Program-made: the position numbers and the translations under genes
Notes under the pieces: generated by a model
The model's input: only the letters and a program-made list of their open reading frames with translations
What the model was told of the DNA's origin: nothing
Databases searched by the model: none
From: JAVJQS01 sp040218815
GTDB lineage: Bacteria > Bacteroidota > Bacteroidia > Flavobacteriales_E > Vicingaceae
Length of the DNA: 64,000 nucleotides
Direction: 5' to 3'
Assembly (NCBI GenBank): GCA_040218815.1
Contig: JAVJQS010000004.1
Coordinates: 62,001 to 126,000, forward strand
Shown here: one piece after another, positions 7,173 through 15,932 of the stretch
Layout of the letters: the number at the start of each line of letters is the position of its first letter
Numbering within the stretch: the first letter of the stretch is position 1

Positions 7173-9302
7173 ATGAAGGCAAGAGTATTAATCTTTTTAC
7201 TGTTACATATTAGCTTAATCAAGGCGCAAAATTCTTTTGAAGAAAAGGTTACTAGCCTTTCAAATATGCGCTTGGCAGTTACTAATGTTGGTACTTTTGG
7301 AAATGCTTTTAGAGGCTATCGTGATGGAACTTCAAGGGAGTCATGTGAATACCCTGCAGGATCAGGTGTAGAACACTTATTTGAGTCGGGCATCTGGATT
7401 GGTGGACTTAGAAATGGAGTAGAGTTAGTTTCCACTGCTGCAGTGGATGCCACTCAAGGCTATGTAACTGGTGGTTCTGGCTTTGAGTTTACCAACGAAC
7501 CTGGAGCAACATTAGATGAGCGTTCATCTTTTAGAGACAGTCCATTTTTTACACCAAATGCTGTATCCCATCAGGATTATGTTTCTTCTTTTACAGACAA
7601 AAACGTAATTATTCCGGGAACAAATACCCAAATTGTCAATCATACCAACCCGCTTTTTGTGCAAGTGAATTTAAAAACTTATAATTTCAATTTTGCTTTT
7701 AGCGACTTTGTGGTTTTTGTGGATATGGAAATCATTAACCTTGGAAATCAAGGCAATGAAAACCTAATTGAAGATGTTTATTTTGGATTATGGGCCAATA
7801 CTGTAGTTAGGAACATCAATGTCACCCCTCCTGGTTCGGGTGGGGCTGCCTTCTACAATAAAGGGGGTAATGGCTTTATCGATAGTTTAGATATGGCTTA
7901 CTGCTACGACCATAGTGGTGATGTGGGATTTACTAATTCCTATATTGGTCAAAAGTTTTTTGGTGCAACTGACAAGTTTGGTTTTCATCACCCTCGATTG
8001 GATACTAACTTTAAGAGCAATTACAATGCATGGCAGTTTAATAACCCTGGAACGGGAACTTTTCAAGCCCCTTCAGGTGATCGTCAACGGTACCAGCGAT
8101 TGGCACAAGGAATAAATGAAGCACCTTGCTGGAATATTGATGATGGAAACTGTGGTCCAGGAGGAAACTTCCAAGAGCAGTTAAACCGTGCAGGTAACCG
8201 TTCAGACTTAGTCTCAGTGGGTCCCTTCAAAGATTTTAAAGCCGGTGATACCATTCGAGTTTCTTATGGGTTTATTGCAGCACCAAAGTTGGAAGATGGC
8301 AATGCATATACAGATAACACTTTAGGTCAGCAGCAGCAATTCATTGCCAATGCACAGCGCGCGCAAACAGCCTTTAATGGTGAAGATGCAAATTTCAATG
8401 GTGTGTTAGATCCAGGAGAAGATAAGGACGGTAACGGCCTAATAACAAGGTTTATTTTACCTTCACCGCCAGATATTCCAAAAACAAAGGTAATTGCAGA
8501 AAAAAATCAAATTCAAATCTATTGGAGTGATAATTCGGAAGCCTCTATTGATCCAATTTCACAGGCCTTAGATTTTGAAGGTTATCGTCTTTATTTGACA
8601 AAACTGGGTTTTGATGTACAAGGAACTTCAAATCTGTTAAGAGATTTAATACCAATAGCCGAATACGATATTAAAGGAAACGGTTTTGCATATGATATCG
8701 GGTTGGACGCAGTTCGATTAGATGAACCCATCACTTTTCCTGGTGATACAACCGTATATTATTATGCCGATACGATTAAAAACCTTCTCAACGGATGGCA
8801 ATATGCAGTAGGGGTTTCAGCTTTTGATACAGGTGACAAAGATCAAAATTTAGACCCTTTAGAGTCTTCCTTGCTGAGTAATAATTTTCGGGTATTTCCT
8901 GGTGAAAAACCAAATGAGTCGATTGAAGATAGCCAACCATACGCTTATCCCAACCCGTATTATTTTGGAGCCTCATGGGAAGGGAAATCTAATTTTCAGG
9001 AACAGAGCAGGAAGCTAATTTTTGCCAATCTTCCAGCAAGGTGTACGATAAAAATATTTACTCCAGCTGGTGACTTAATTGATGAAATTAATCATGATCA
9101 AAGCTATAATGGGAGTGATATTAAATGGTTTGAAACATTTGGTGCAGAAAATGCAAATGACAACAAGTTCTCAGGAGGAGAGCATGCATGGGATTTATTG
9201 TCGGCTTCCACTCAAATTATCAGCCGTGGTATATATGTTTTTGCTGTTGAAGACTTAGATAGTGGAGAGGTGCGAAAGGGAAAGTTTACCATTATAAAAT
9301 GA
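7173..9302 (+). CDS. Large secreted protein, 709 aa, with FN3-like region and T9SS/FlgD-like C-terminal domain
   Basis: A signal peptide (1-19, ends IKAQ) is followed by a ~380-residue beta-rich domain I cannot name. It has Gly/aromatic motifs such as ESGIWIGGLRNG and VYFGLWANTVV. At about residues 405-424 comes an EF-hand-like calcium motif (DANFNGVLDPGEDKDGNG), then an FN3-like segment (QIQIYWSDNSE ... FEGYRLYLT). The C-terminal ~120 residues begin PYAYPNPYY and end GKFTIIK, resembling the FlgD-like or type IX sorting domains of secreted proteins. It is therefore probably surface-exposed or released through the T9SS. It starts a run of same-strand secretion-related genes. The function is unknown. 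Confidence 0.75.
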   Translation: MKARVLIFLLLHISLIKAQNSFEEKVTSLSNMRLAVTNVGTFGNAFRGYRDGTSRESCEYPAGSGVEHLFESGIWIGGLRNGVELVSTAAVDATQGYVTGGSGFEFTNEPGATLDERSSFRDSPFFTPNAVSHQDYVSSFTDKNVIIPGTNTQIVNHTNPLFVQVNLKTYNFNFAFSDFVVFVDMEIINLGNQGNENLIEDVYFGLWANTVVRNINVTPPGSGGAAFYNKGGNGFIDSLDMAYCYDHSGDVGFTNSYIGQKFFGATDKFGFHHPRLDTNFKSNYNAWQFNNPGTGTFQAPSGDRQRYQRLAQGINEAPCWNIDDGNCGPGGNFQEQLNRAGNRSDLVSVGPFKDFKAGDTIRVSYGFIAAPKLEDGNAYTDNTLGQQQQFIANAQRAQTAFNGEDANFNGVLDPGEDKDGNGLITRFILPSPPDIPKTKVIAEKNQIQIYWSDNSEASIDPISQALDFEGYRLYLTKLGFDVQGTSNLLRDLIPIAEYDIKGNGFAYDIGLDAVRLDEPITFPGDTTVYYYADTIKNLLNGWQYAVGVSAFDTGDKDQNLDPLESSLLSNNFRVFPGEKPNESIEDSQPYAYPNPYYFGASWEGKSNFQEQSRKLIFANLPARCTIKIFTPAGDLIDEINHDQSYNGSDIKWFETFGAENANDNKFSGGEHAWDLLSASTQIISRGIYVFAVEDLDSGEVRKGKFTIIK

Positions 9303-9341
9303 TGTGTTAGAAAAGAAATAGAGTATAATATTAGTAGAAAA

Positions 9342-9398
9342 TATTCTCCCATCCGGAGGTGAGAATAAACTCAAAAAAAAACTGCCAACCGGGGGCAG
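9342..9398 (+). promoter_or_regulatory. Two tandem hairpins with a shared CCGG loop before the 9423 gene
   Basis: Hairpin 1 pairs tattctc (9342-9348) with gagaata (9361-9367) around cccatccggaggt. Hairpin 2 pairs ctgcc (9382-9386) with ggcag (9394-9398) around aaccggg. The apical sequences share CC-A-(T/A)-CCGG-(A/G)-GG, so they may be two copies of one recognition element in the leader. No run of T follows hairpin 2, so it is not a simple terminator. Confidence 0.5.
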
Positions 9399-9401
9399 AG
9401 A

Positions 9402-9419
9402 TATTAATTTAAATTAATA
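9402..9419. repeat. 18-bp perfect AT palindrome
   Basis: tattaatttaaattaata is its own reverse complement and lies three bases before the ATG at 9423. It could be an operator or part of the leader fold. Low complexity makes chance occurrence possible. Confidence 0.5.
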
Positions 9420-9422
9420 ATT

Positions 9423-11588
9423 ATGAAAAAAGTATTACTCTCTTTGATGTGTTTAATCGGGCTAGGAACGCTTTCAGCCCAAACCTATACTTATGTTGAT
9501 ATTAATCAAATAAGCTTTGTAGATTCATTGTCTTTAGATACATGTAATGATAATTCTGCCTACATAGGGGATACAATTGTAACTCGAGGTATTGTTGTAA
9601 CTGATGGTAACTTAAGTGAAGTGGCTTCTAGTTCAATTACAGGTGGAAGCCGGCCTTTTATTGCTTTGGTTGATACCGCTGATGGAGGTTCACCAGGTCC
9701 GTTTAAAGGAGCTGTTGTTATGGGTGCCGATCCTTTAGACAACCCAGTTTCTGATATTGAAAATGCGGTGGCTGGTGACATTTTAGAAATGACTTGTATT
9801 ATAGCTCAATTTGGTGGGCTTTTGCAGTTACAACCTTTAGATCAAAATTCAGTTTCAAATGTTGGAATAGGAGCAGTGCCTACTTTCGAAACCATTAGTG
9901 CCGGAGAAATTCAAGATGCAAATGGCTTGAATATTCTTCCAACTGGCGAGCAGTGGGAAGGCTCTTACGTGGAACTAAAAAATATGACAGTAGTTCAGGT
10001 TAATGTTTTTAGTAGTGGAAGCAGAACGGAGTTTGTTGTAGAGGATTCTTTAGGTAACAGAGTGTTAGTGGGAGATCGTTTTTTACCGATGGTAGTTAAT
10101 GGTGTAGCTACAGTTAATCCAAATTCACCTGATAGTGTTGGTAGCTTTGTCGCTCCTTCAGTTGGAACAGTATATAACCACATTCGCGGAATTATTTTTC
10201 AAGATGAAAATGGTTGTGCCGGTGGTGGAAACTTTTCAGGTGGATATGAAATCAACCCAGTTTATGCTTCAGACTTTGACAAGCAAGCACCACCTCCAAG
10301 TATTACCAATGTAAGTCGAAATCCTGTTACACCTAATGACACACAGTCTGTTACTGTTACCGCAGAGATTTTTGATACTGATGGTGTTGTAACTGGAGCT
10401 ACTTTGTTTTACTCTGCCGATCAAACTGCAGCGTTAAACTTATTTTCTAGTGTAACAATGACGAATACAATAGGATCTGAATATTCTGCTGGAATCCCAG
10501 CATTTCCTTTAGATTCAGTTGTGCGTTATTATATTGAAGCTACAGACGACAGCAGCCTAACAAGCAGCACTAGTGTTGATTTTTACACTGTAAGACCAAA
10601 TGGTACAACTATTATGGATATCCAAGAAGTGCCTTCATTTATTTCAGGAGATGCATCTCCATTAGTTGGTGATACCGTAACTGTTACGGGTTTTGTTACT
10701 GCTTCATATCAAACAGGAGATTTGGGCTATTTATACATTCAAGATACCTCCACAAATGAGTATGCTGGTATTTATGTTGATGGTGGTCCAGTCGCAGTTT
10801 TTTCTCTAAATAGAGGAGATGAGGTAAGCGTAACTGGTGTGGTTGAAGAAAACTTTGGATTTACTCAGATTTCTGCTACAGCAGTTTCCTCTACAGGAAA
10901 TTCTGCAACAGTAGCTCCTGTAGTGCTAGATCCATCAGATGCTTCTCTTTTTGGTTCTAGTAGTAACGACTTAGAAAAATATGAAAGTATGTTATTGCGT
11001 TATGAAAATCCTGTTGCAAGCGGATTGGTTTATGTGGCAGATACTTCATTAGATTTTGCTGAATATACTGTTGGATCAGGATTTCAAGCATCAGTTTCAG
11101 CTCGTGTTTTAACAGGAAGACAAACAAATGGACAAGCTCAAGGATCACTTGATGTATCATATATCAACGATACTTCAGCCATTGATCCATTAAATGTTCC
11201 TGCAATTCAAGTAGACCTGAATTACTCTATGGACTATTTAGATGGGATCTTATTTTATGCTTTTGGAAACTATAAATTAACTCCAAGAAATAATATGGAT
11301 TTTGCCAATTTGGTTGTTTCTATAGAGTCAATTTATTCTAACGCATCAAATACCTCAGTTTATCCTAATCCAACTTCAGAGCAAGTAAACATTCAAATTG
11401 CGAATGATTATAATTTTGAAGAGCTTAAGATTGATGTGTTAGACATCAATGGAAGAGTGGTTAGAACAACGCAAACTAGATTGAATTTGTCTAACATTAA
11501 GCTTTCAGGAATGGAAAGAGGTGTTTACATCATTCGAATTACAAATGAAGGAGAATTAGTTAATTCTTCTAAGTTAATTTTAAAGTAA
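9423..11588 (+). CDS. Secreted OB-fold/Ig-like protein with T9SS type A sorting domain, 721 aa
   Basis: A signal peptide (1-20, ends LSAQ) precedes two stretches resembling the OB-fold modules of extracellular nucleases and DUF5689 proteins. One is at ~35-280; the other at ~395-620 carries GDTVTVTGFVT, GYLYIQDTSTNEYAGIYV and GDEVSVTGVVEE. Between them lies an Ig/FN3-like module starting PPSITNVSRNPVTPND. The C-terminal ~85 residues are a T9SS type A domain (SVYPNPTSEQVNI ... VLDINGRVVR ... GVYIIRI). No nuclease catalytic domain is present in this protein, so it may bind rather than cut. A leader with two hairpins precedes it, and a strong terminator follows it. Confidence 0.8.
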   Translation: MKKVLLSLMCLIGLGTLSAQTYTYVDINQISFVDSLSLDTCNDNSAYIGDTIVTRGIVVTDGNLSEVASSSITGGSRPFIALVDTADGGSPGPFKGAVVMGADPLDNPVSDIENAVAGDILEMTCIIAQFGGLLQLQPLDQNSVSNVGIGAVPTFETISAGEIQDANGLNILPTGEQWEGSYVELKNMTVVQVNVFSSGSRTEFVVEDSLGNRVLVGDRFLPMVVNGVATVNPNSPDSVGSFVAPSVGTVYNHIRGIIFQDENGCAGGGNFSGGYEINPVYASDFDKQAPPPSITNVSRNPVTPNDTQSVTVTAEIFDTDGVVTGATLFYSADQTAALNLFSSVTMTNTIGSEYSAGIPAFPLDSVVRYYIEATDDSSLTSSTSVDFYTVRPNGTTIMDIQEVPSFISGDASPLVGDTVTVTGFVTASYQTGDLGYLYIQDTSTNEYAGIYVDGGPVAVFSLNRGDEVSVTGVVEENFGFTQISATAVSSTGNSATVAPVVLDPSDASLFGSSSNDLEKYESMLLRYENPVASGLVYVADTSLDFAEYTVGSGFQASVSARVLTGRQTNGQAQGSLDVSYINDTSAIDPLNVPAIQVDLNYSMDYLDGILFYAFGNYKLTPRNNMDFANLVVSIESIYSNASNTSVYPNPTSEQVNIQIANDYNFEELKIDVLDINGRVVRTTQTRLNLSNIKLSGMERGVYIIRITNEGELVNSSKLILK

Positions 11589-11597
11589 ATTAGCATC

Positions 11598-11640
11598 AAC
11601 TGCCTTGGAACGAAAGTGTTTCAAGGCAGTTTTTTTCTTT
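11598..11640 (+). terminator. Strong intrinsic terminator, abutting the next start codon
   Basis: aactgccttg (11598-11607) pairs with caaggcagtt (11622-11631), extended by four further pairs including a G-U, and is followed by a T-rich run. The T-run ends only about five bases before the ATG at 11645. Confidence 0.85.
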
Positions 11641-11644
11641 TTAG

Positions 11645-13102
11645 ATGGTTAAAATCAAGCTTTTATTTTTCTTTTTTATTATTATCTTTTCACTTCAGTC
11701 GTGTAGAAAAGATGATGAAAAAGATGCCAATAAACCTCCAGAAACTTATTTTTCATTGGAGGAAATTAATTTATCTGGTGAAAACCGATTGAACAGTATT
11801 GTTCGATTAACTTGGTATGGTAAAGACCAAGATGGATATGTAAAGGAGTATGAGCTTTCGCTTGATGGAGAAAATTGGACCACTACCACGACTCAAGACT
11901 CCACTTTTAGGTTTAGTATCAGTGCAGGCTCAGATACAACAGATATATTAATTTCTGTTCGTGCAGTTGATAATGAGGGACTTAGAGACCCTACGCCAGA
12001 TCAGTTGAAAATCCCAATAAAAAATACTCCACCTGTTGTTTCGTTTGATGACGATTTAGTAATTCCTGACACCGCTAATTTAGTTGCAACAACTGAGTGG
12101 GACGCTACAGATGTGGACGGAGATGAAACGATTACTCAAGTTTTTATCAGCCTCAATGGTTTAAATTGGTATGAGCTCAATAAGAGTAAAAAAATAATTT
12201 CTATCGTTCCAGTTGATGGCAATGCTACCGATACAACAGCCGCTTATATTTATTATGGAACGGATAAAAATCCTGCTACAGAAACAATTCCAGGTTTAAG
12301 TATGAACGATACTAATAAGCTCTTTATTAAGGCTGTGGACCAAGCAGGAACTGAAAGTTTAGTAGATACTTCAAACACCTTTTTCATGAAAGGCAAGCAA
12401 CATGACATACTAGTAGTTGGTGGGGTATCCGTAGCAAATTCTACTTATAAAAATATTTTTAATGCTATTAATGTAGATTACGATTTTCTTGATTTTGCTT
12501 TCAATAATGGATCTTTACAACCCCAAATTTGGAACATTACTTTTCGATTACAACTTTCTTTTTACTCTAAGTTATTTTTCTACTCTGATGAGACGCTATA
12601 TATTAATCCTTATTCAAATGTAAAAAGCTTAATTCTTGAATTTGCTGCCTCTTCATTACAAGAATATGCAAACTCTGGTGGTAAGTACTTTATTTCAACT
12701 TCATTTGATCATAATACTCCTTTAGATGGCTTTGCAGGAGTTCTTCCTATTGAATCAGTTTCTTCATTAAACTATGGGTCCGCAAGATTATATCAAGATT
12801 CTTCAGTTGTATCGGCATCAAATAACTTCCCTGATTTAAAAACTTCTGCTTTTGCAATCGTTGGAGTAGGAGTATTCAATATTGATAGCGCTGATACTGA
12901 GGTATTATATGAAGCTGAACTTTCAGATAATAAGCGAAATCCAATAGGTGAGTGGATGGATACAAAAATTGTGGCTTCTGGTAGAAGAGTTAATGGAAAC
13001 CTTAATCAAGTATTTTTTAGTATTCAGTTATGGGAAATGAATGGCGATCCAATGGCGTTGCAGAGTTTGTTTAACCAAATTTTAACGGTAGAATTCAACT
13101 AG
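11645..13102 (+). CDS. Outer-surface lipoprotein with FN3-like repeats and an amidotransferase-like C-terminal fold, 485 aa
   Basis: The N-terminus has a lipoprotein signal with Cys20 in the lipobox (SLQSC) followed by charged residues, as in surface lipoproteins of Bacteroidota. Two FN3-like units follow, each with a DGYVKEYELSLDGENW-type strand pattern (~residues 32-120 and ~128-250). The C-terminal ~230 residues begin HDILVVGGVS and contain LQEYANSGGKYFIST, a pattern seen in flavodoxin-like/class I amidotransferase-like domains without visible catalytic Cys. The stop codon is immediately followed by the start of the TonB receptor gene, so the two are co-translated. It is probably a partner protein of that receptor. 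The substrate is unknown. Confidence 0.75.
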   Translation: MVKIKLLFFFFIIIFSLQSCRKDDEKDANKPPETYFSLEEINLSGENRLNSIVRLTWYGKDQDGYVKEYELSLDGENWTTTTTQDSTFRFSISAGSDTTDILISVRAVDNEGLRDPTPDQLKIPIKNTPPVVSFDDDLVIPDTANLVATTEWDATDVDGDETITQVFISLNGLNWYELNKSKKIISIVPVDGNATDTTAAYIYYGTDKNPATETIPGLSMNDTNKLFIKAVDQAGTESLVDTSNTFFMKGKQHDILVVGGVSVANSTYKNIFNAINVDYDFLDFAFNNGSLQPQIWNITFRLQLSFYSKLFFYSDETLYINPYSNVKSLILEFAASSLQEYANSGGKYFISTSFDHNTPLDGFAGVLPIESVSSLNYGSARLYQDSSVVSASNNFPDLKTSAFAIVGVGVFNIDSADTEVLYEAELSDNKRNPIGEWMDTKIVASGRRVNGNLNQVFFSIQLWEMNGDPMALQSLFNQILTVEFN

Positions 13103-15931
13103 ATGGTAAAAGGCTTAAGTTTTATACTTTTTTTATTTGTTCCTTATTTGCTTTCAGCTCAAGAAACTGGGACGTTAAAAGGTACAATAAAGGATGAGTC
13201 TACGGGTGAAACTTTAATAGGGGCTACTGTATTAATTGTTGGAACCTACAAAGCAAGCAGTTCAGATTTTGTTGGTAATTATGAGCTTGAAGAAATTAAA
13301 CCCGGAGATTACTCTATAAAGTTTAGCTACATTGGTTATGCTGAAAAGATATTTAATGGAGTGACTGTAAAAGCAGGTGAAACAAAGGTTTTAAATGTTT
13401 CATTAACTCAGAGTTCACAAGCACTTGATGCAGTTGAAATTGTAGGAGAAAGGAATTTAGTAAACTTAGAATCTGCAAAATCTGAAGTAAATCTTTCACA
13501 AAAAGAACTTGCTGAAATGAATGTTCGAGATGTGCAAGAAGTGGCAGCAATGCAAGCAGGAATTAGTAAGACTCCAGACGGATTACAAATTCGAGGAGCA
13601 AGGGTTTATGAAACACAATATATTGTTGATGGAATAAGTGCTCAAGATCCATTAGCAGGAACTGGTTTTGGTGTGAACGTAGCCTCAAGTTCAATTGGTC
13701 AATTAGATATTGTAACAGGAGGTGTTGGTGCAGAGTTTGGTGGAGGTTCTTCAGGTCTAATCAACACTACTATCCGAGAAGGAGGAGATCAATTTGAGTT
13801 TTCAGGTAGCTGGCAACGTGATAATTTGGGAATCGATAAAAATGATGCAGATTCTTGGAATACAGATATCGTTGAATTAACGGCAGGAGGTCCAGTTCCA
13901 GGAACGAAGAAAAAATTAACTTTTTTCACCAATTTTACTGCTCGTTTGACTGACACCTATTTTGGTGAAGTCGCTGATCAATTGAATAGCTCTTTGTTTT
14001 CAAATAATCCTGATTTTTGGGCACCTCGAGAGGATAACAATTTTACTAATACCGTTAAACTTTCTTATCAATTACCAAAAGGTGGCAAGCTGACTTTGAC
14101 TAACCAACATAGCTTGAGCATCAATCAAAATACAAGAACTCTTCAAATTGTAGGTTTCGATGCCATCTTACAACCAGGTTACCAATTTGAGCGGAGTTTA
14201 AACCTAGATAATGCAACAACTTACACCCATCACTCTAATCTAACAGCACTTAATTTTAAGAAAATTCTAAATGATCAATGGTGGTTTAATGCCTCAGTTG
14301 GTCGATTATTCACCAATTTGAGAGCAGATGCGAATGGAAGACCATTTCGAGAAGAAACGGTTGATCAAATTTATAATGAAGCTTCCATCGTAACTGATCC
14401 GGTAGGAATTTTCAATCCAGGTGATCCTGTTGTATTTGTCTTACCTGGTCCGGGCCTAGTAAATAATGGTGGTATCACTCCAACTTGGCACGATCACTAT
14501 GCACGAGAGTATACCTTTAAATCAAAGTTTACTCGCTATTCTGAGTCACAAAAAAACATCCTTTCTTTTGGATTTGAGCACAAGGAAACAAAGTATCAGT
14601 GGGTTGATGTAATTAGCCCTTGGATAGGAGCCCCTATACAAATCAACGATTCAGTTACTTCTCCATCTACTAGTGTTGGATCATCCAACGATATTTGGTC
14701 GGTTAAACCATTTAACGGTGGAATTTTTGTAAGCGATGAAATTCGTTATCGCGGTATAATTGCAACGCTTGGCTTACGGTTTAACTATTGGGCACCAGGT
14801 AAATTTGCAGATGACGCAGTTGAAAACCCTGCTTCACCTGTTGTCGACCAAGTTAGAGAAGATTATAAGAAGAATACTGTTGGGTTTTTAGGCTATAGAA
14901 TGAAGGGAAGATTATTGCCACGCATCAACGTTTCTTTTCCAGTAACTGAGAACAATGTATTGTATTTTAACTACAGCCATACGATGCGTTTACCTCATCC
15001 ACGTTTTGTTTATGCCGGTTTAGACCCAGTCTACCAAGACCGTTCATTCCTTTCTAATCTTGGAAATCCAGACATTAACCCTGAGGTGAATATTTCCTAT
15101 GAAATTGGGTATAAAACACAAATTACAAAAGACATTGGGCTAACATTTGCTGCGTTTAATAATAACCGTTTCGATTACATTGTACAACGAAGAGTTATTG
15201 TAGAAGATCAGACAGGTCGTCCAGTAACTAAGCGCATGTATATCAACCAAGACTATGCTAGAATTTTTGGTTTAGAGGGGGGTGTTTCAATTCGTTTTGC
15301 AAAGTATTTCAGAACTTTTATCAATGCTACCTATCAAGTAGCAAAAGGAAAATCAAATTCCGCAAGGGAGTCTGGTTTACAAATTGAACAAAACGGAGCC
15401 GTAGAGTTGACTTCGGAACAATTCTTAGCCTTTGACCGTCCATGGGACCTTACTCTTGGGGTTGTTTTTAATACAGATACAAGCTTTAAAATTCGTGGCA
15501 AGTCTTTCCCAGGATGGCAAGTGTTTACCTCCTTTAATTACGTTTCTGGATTTAGGTATACCCCTTACGTACAAGATGGAGTTAACGATTTAGGTCGTCC
15601 ATTATTTGTTCAATTAGATGATCAGTACTTGGAAGAAAAAGCAAAGCCTTGGATTCAGTCAAACCTTAAAATAAGTAAGAACATTTGGTTTTCTGACAAC
15701 AAAAAAACAGGGATGACCTTGAGTATAGAAATTAGAAACTTACTGAACATCAAAAATTCACAAATTATCAATCCAATCACTGGGAAGGCTTATGAAGAAG
15801 GTGATGATGTGCCGAATGAGTGGAGAGATCCAAGATATCTTGGACCAGGAGAAGGTGGAGTACCACCAGATAATCCAGCGAGATTTTTGGCTCCACGACA
15901 AGTATTGTACGGAATAGCATTTAAGTTTTAA
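13103..15931 (+). CDS. TonB-dependent receptor with carboxypeptidase-regulatory-like domain, 942 aa
   Basis: The order is: signal peptide (1-19); a CarboxypepD_reg-like beta sandwich (~22-112, GTLKGTIKDESTGETLIGATV); a TonB plug (~125-235, including QIRGARVYETQYIVDGI and GAEFGGGSSGLI); then a ~700-residue 22-strand barrel ending in Phe (YGIAFKF). It is an outer-membrane transporter energised by TonB. No SusD homologue is adjacent; instead it sits between an FN3 lipoprotein gene and a PorV-like gene, each with almost no gap (0 and 1 base). This is unlike polysaccharide utilisation loci and suggests another substrate, or a structural role with surface proteins. The substrate cannot be inferred. 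Confidence 0.9.
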   Translation: MVKGLSFILFLFVPYLLSAQETGTLKGTIKDESTGETLIGATVLIVGTYKASSSDFVGNYELEEIKPGDYSIKFSYIGYAEKIFNGVTVKAGETKVLNVSLTQSSQALDAVEIVGERNLVNLESAKSEVNLSQKELAEMNVRDVQEVAAMQAGISKTPDGLQIRGARVYETQYIVDGISAQDPLAGTGFGVNVASSSIGQLDIVTGGVGAEFGGGSSGLINTTIREGGDQFEFSGSWQRDNLGIDKNDADSWNTDIVELTAGGPVPGTKKKLTFFTNFTARLTDTYFGEVADQLNSSLFSNNPDFWAPREDNNFTNTVKLSYQLPKGGKLTLTNQHSLSINQNTRTLQIVGFDAILQPGYQFERSLNLDNATTYTHHSNLTALNFKKILNDQWWFNASVGRLFTNLRADANGRPFREETVDQIYNEASIVTDPVGIFNPGDPVVFVLPGPGLVNNGGITPTWHDHYAREYTFKSKFTRYSESQKNILSFGFEHKETKYQWVDVISPWIGAPIQINDSVTSPSTSVGSSNDIWSVKPFNGGIFVSDEIRYRGIIATLGLRFNYWAPGKFADDAVENPASPVVDQVREDYKKNTVGFLGYRMKGRLLPRINVSFPVTENNVLYFNYSHTMRLPHPRFVYAGLDPVYQDRSFLSNLGNPDINPEVNISYEIGYKTQITKDIGLTFAAFNNNRFDYIVQRRVIVEDQTGRPVTKRMYINQDYARIFGLEGGVSIRFAKYFRTFINATYQVAKGKSNSARESGLQIEQNGAVELTSEQFLAFDRPWDLTLGVVFNTDTSFKIRGKSFPGWQVFTSFNYVSGFRYTPYVQDGVNDLGRPLFVQLDDQYLEEKAKPWIQSNLKISKNIWFSDNKKTGMTLSIEIRNLLNIKNSQIINPITGKAYEEGDDVPNEWRDPRYLGPGEGGVPPDNPARFLAPRQVLYGIAFKF

Positions 15932-15932
15932 A

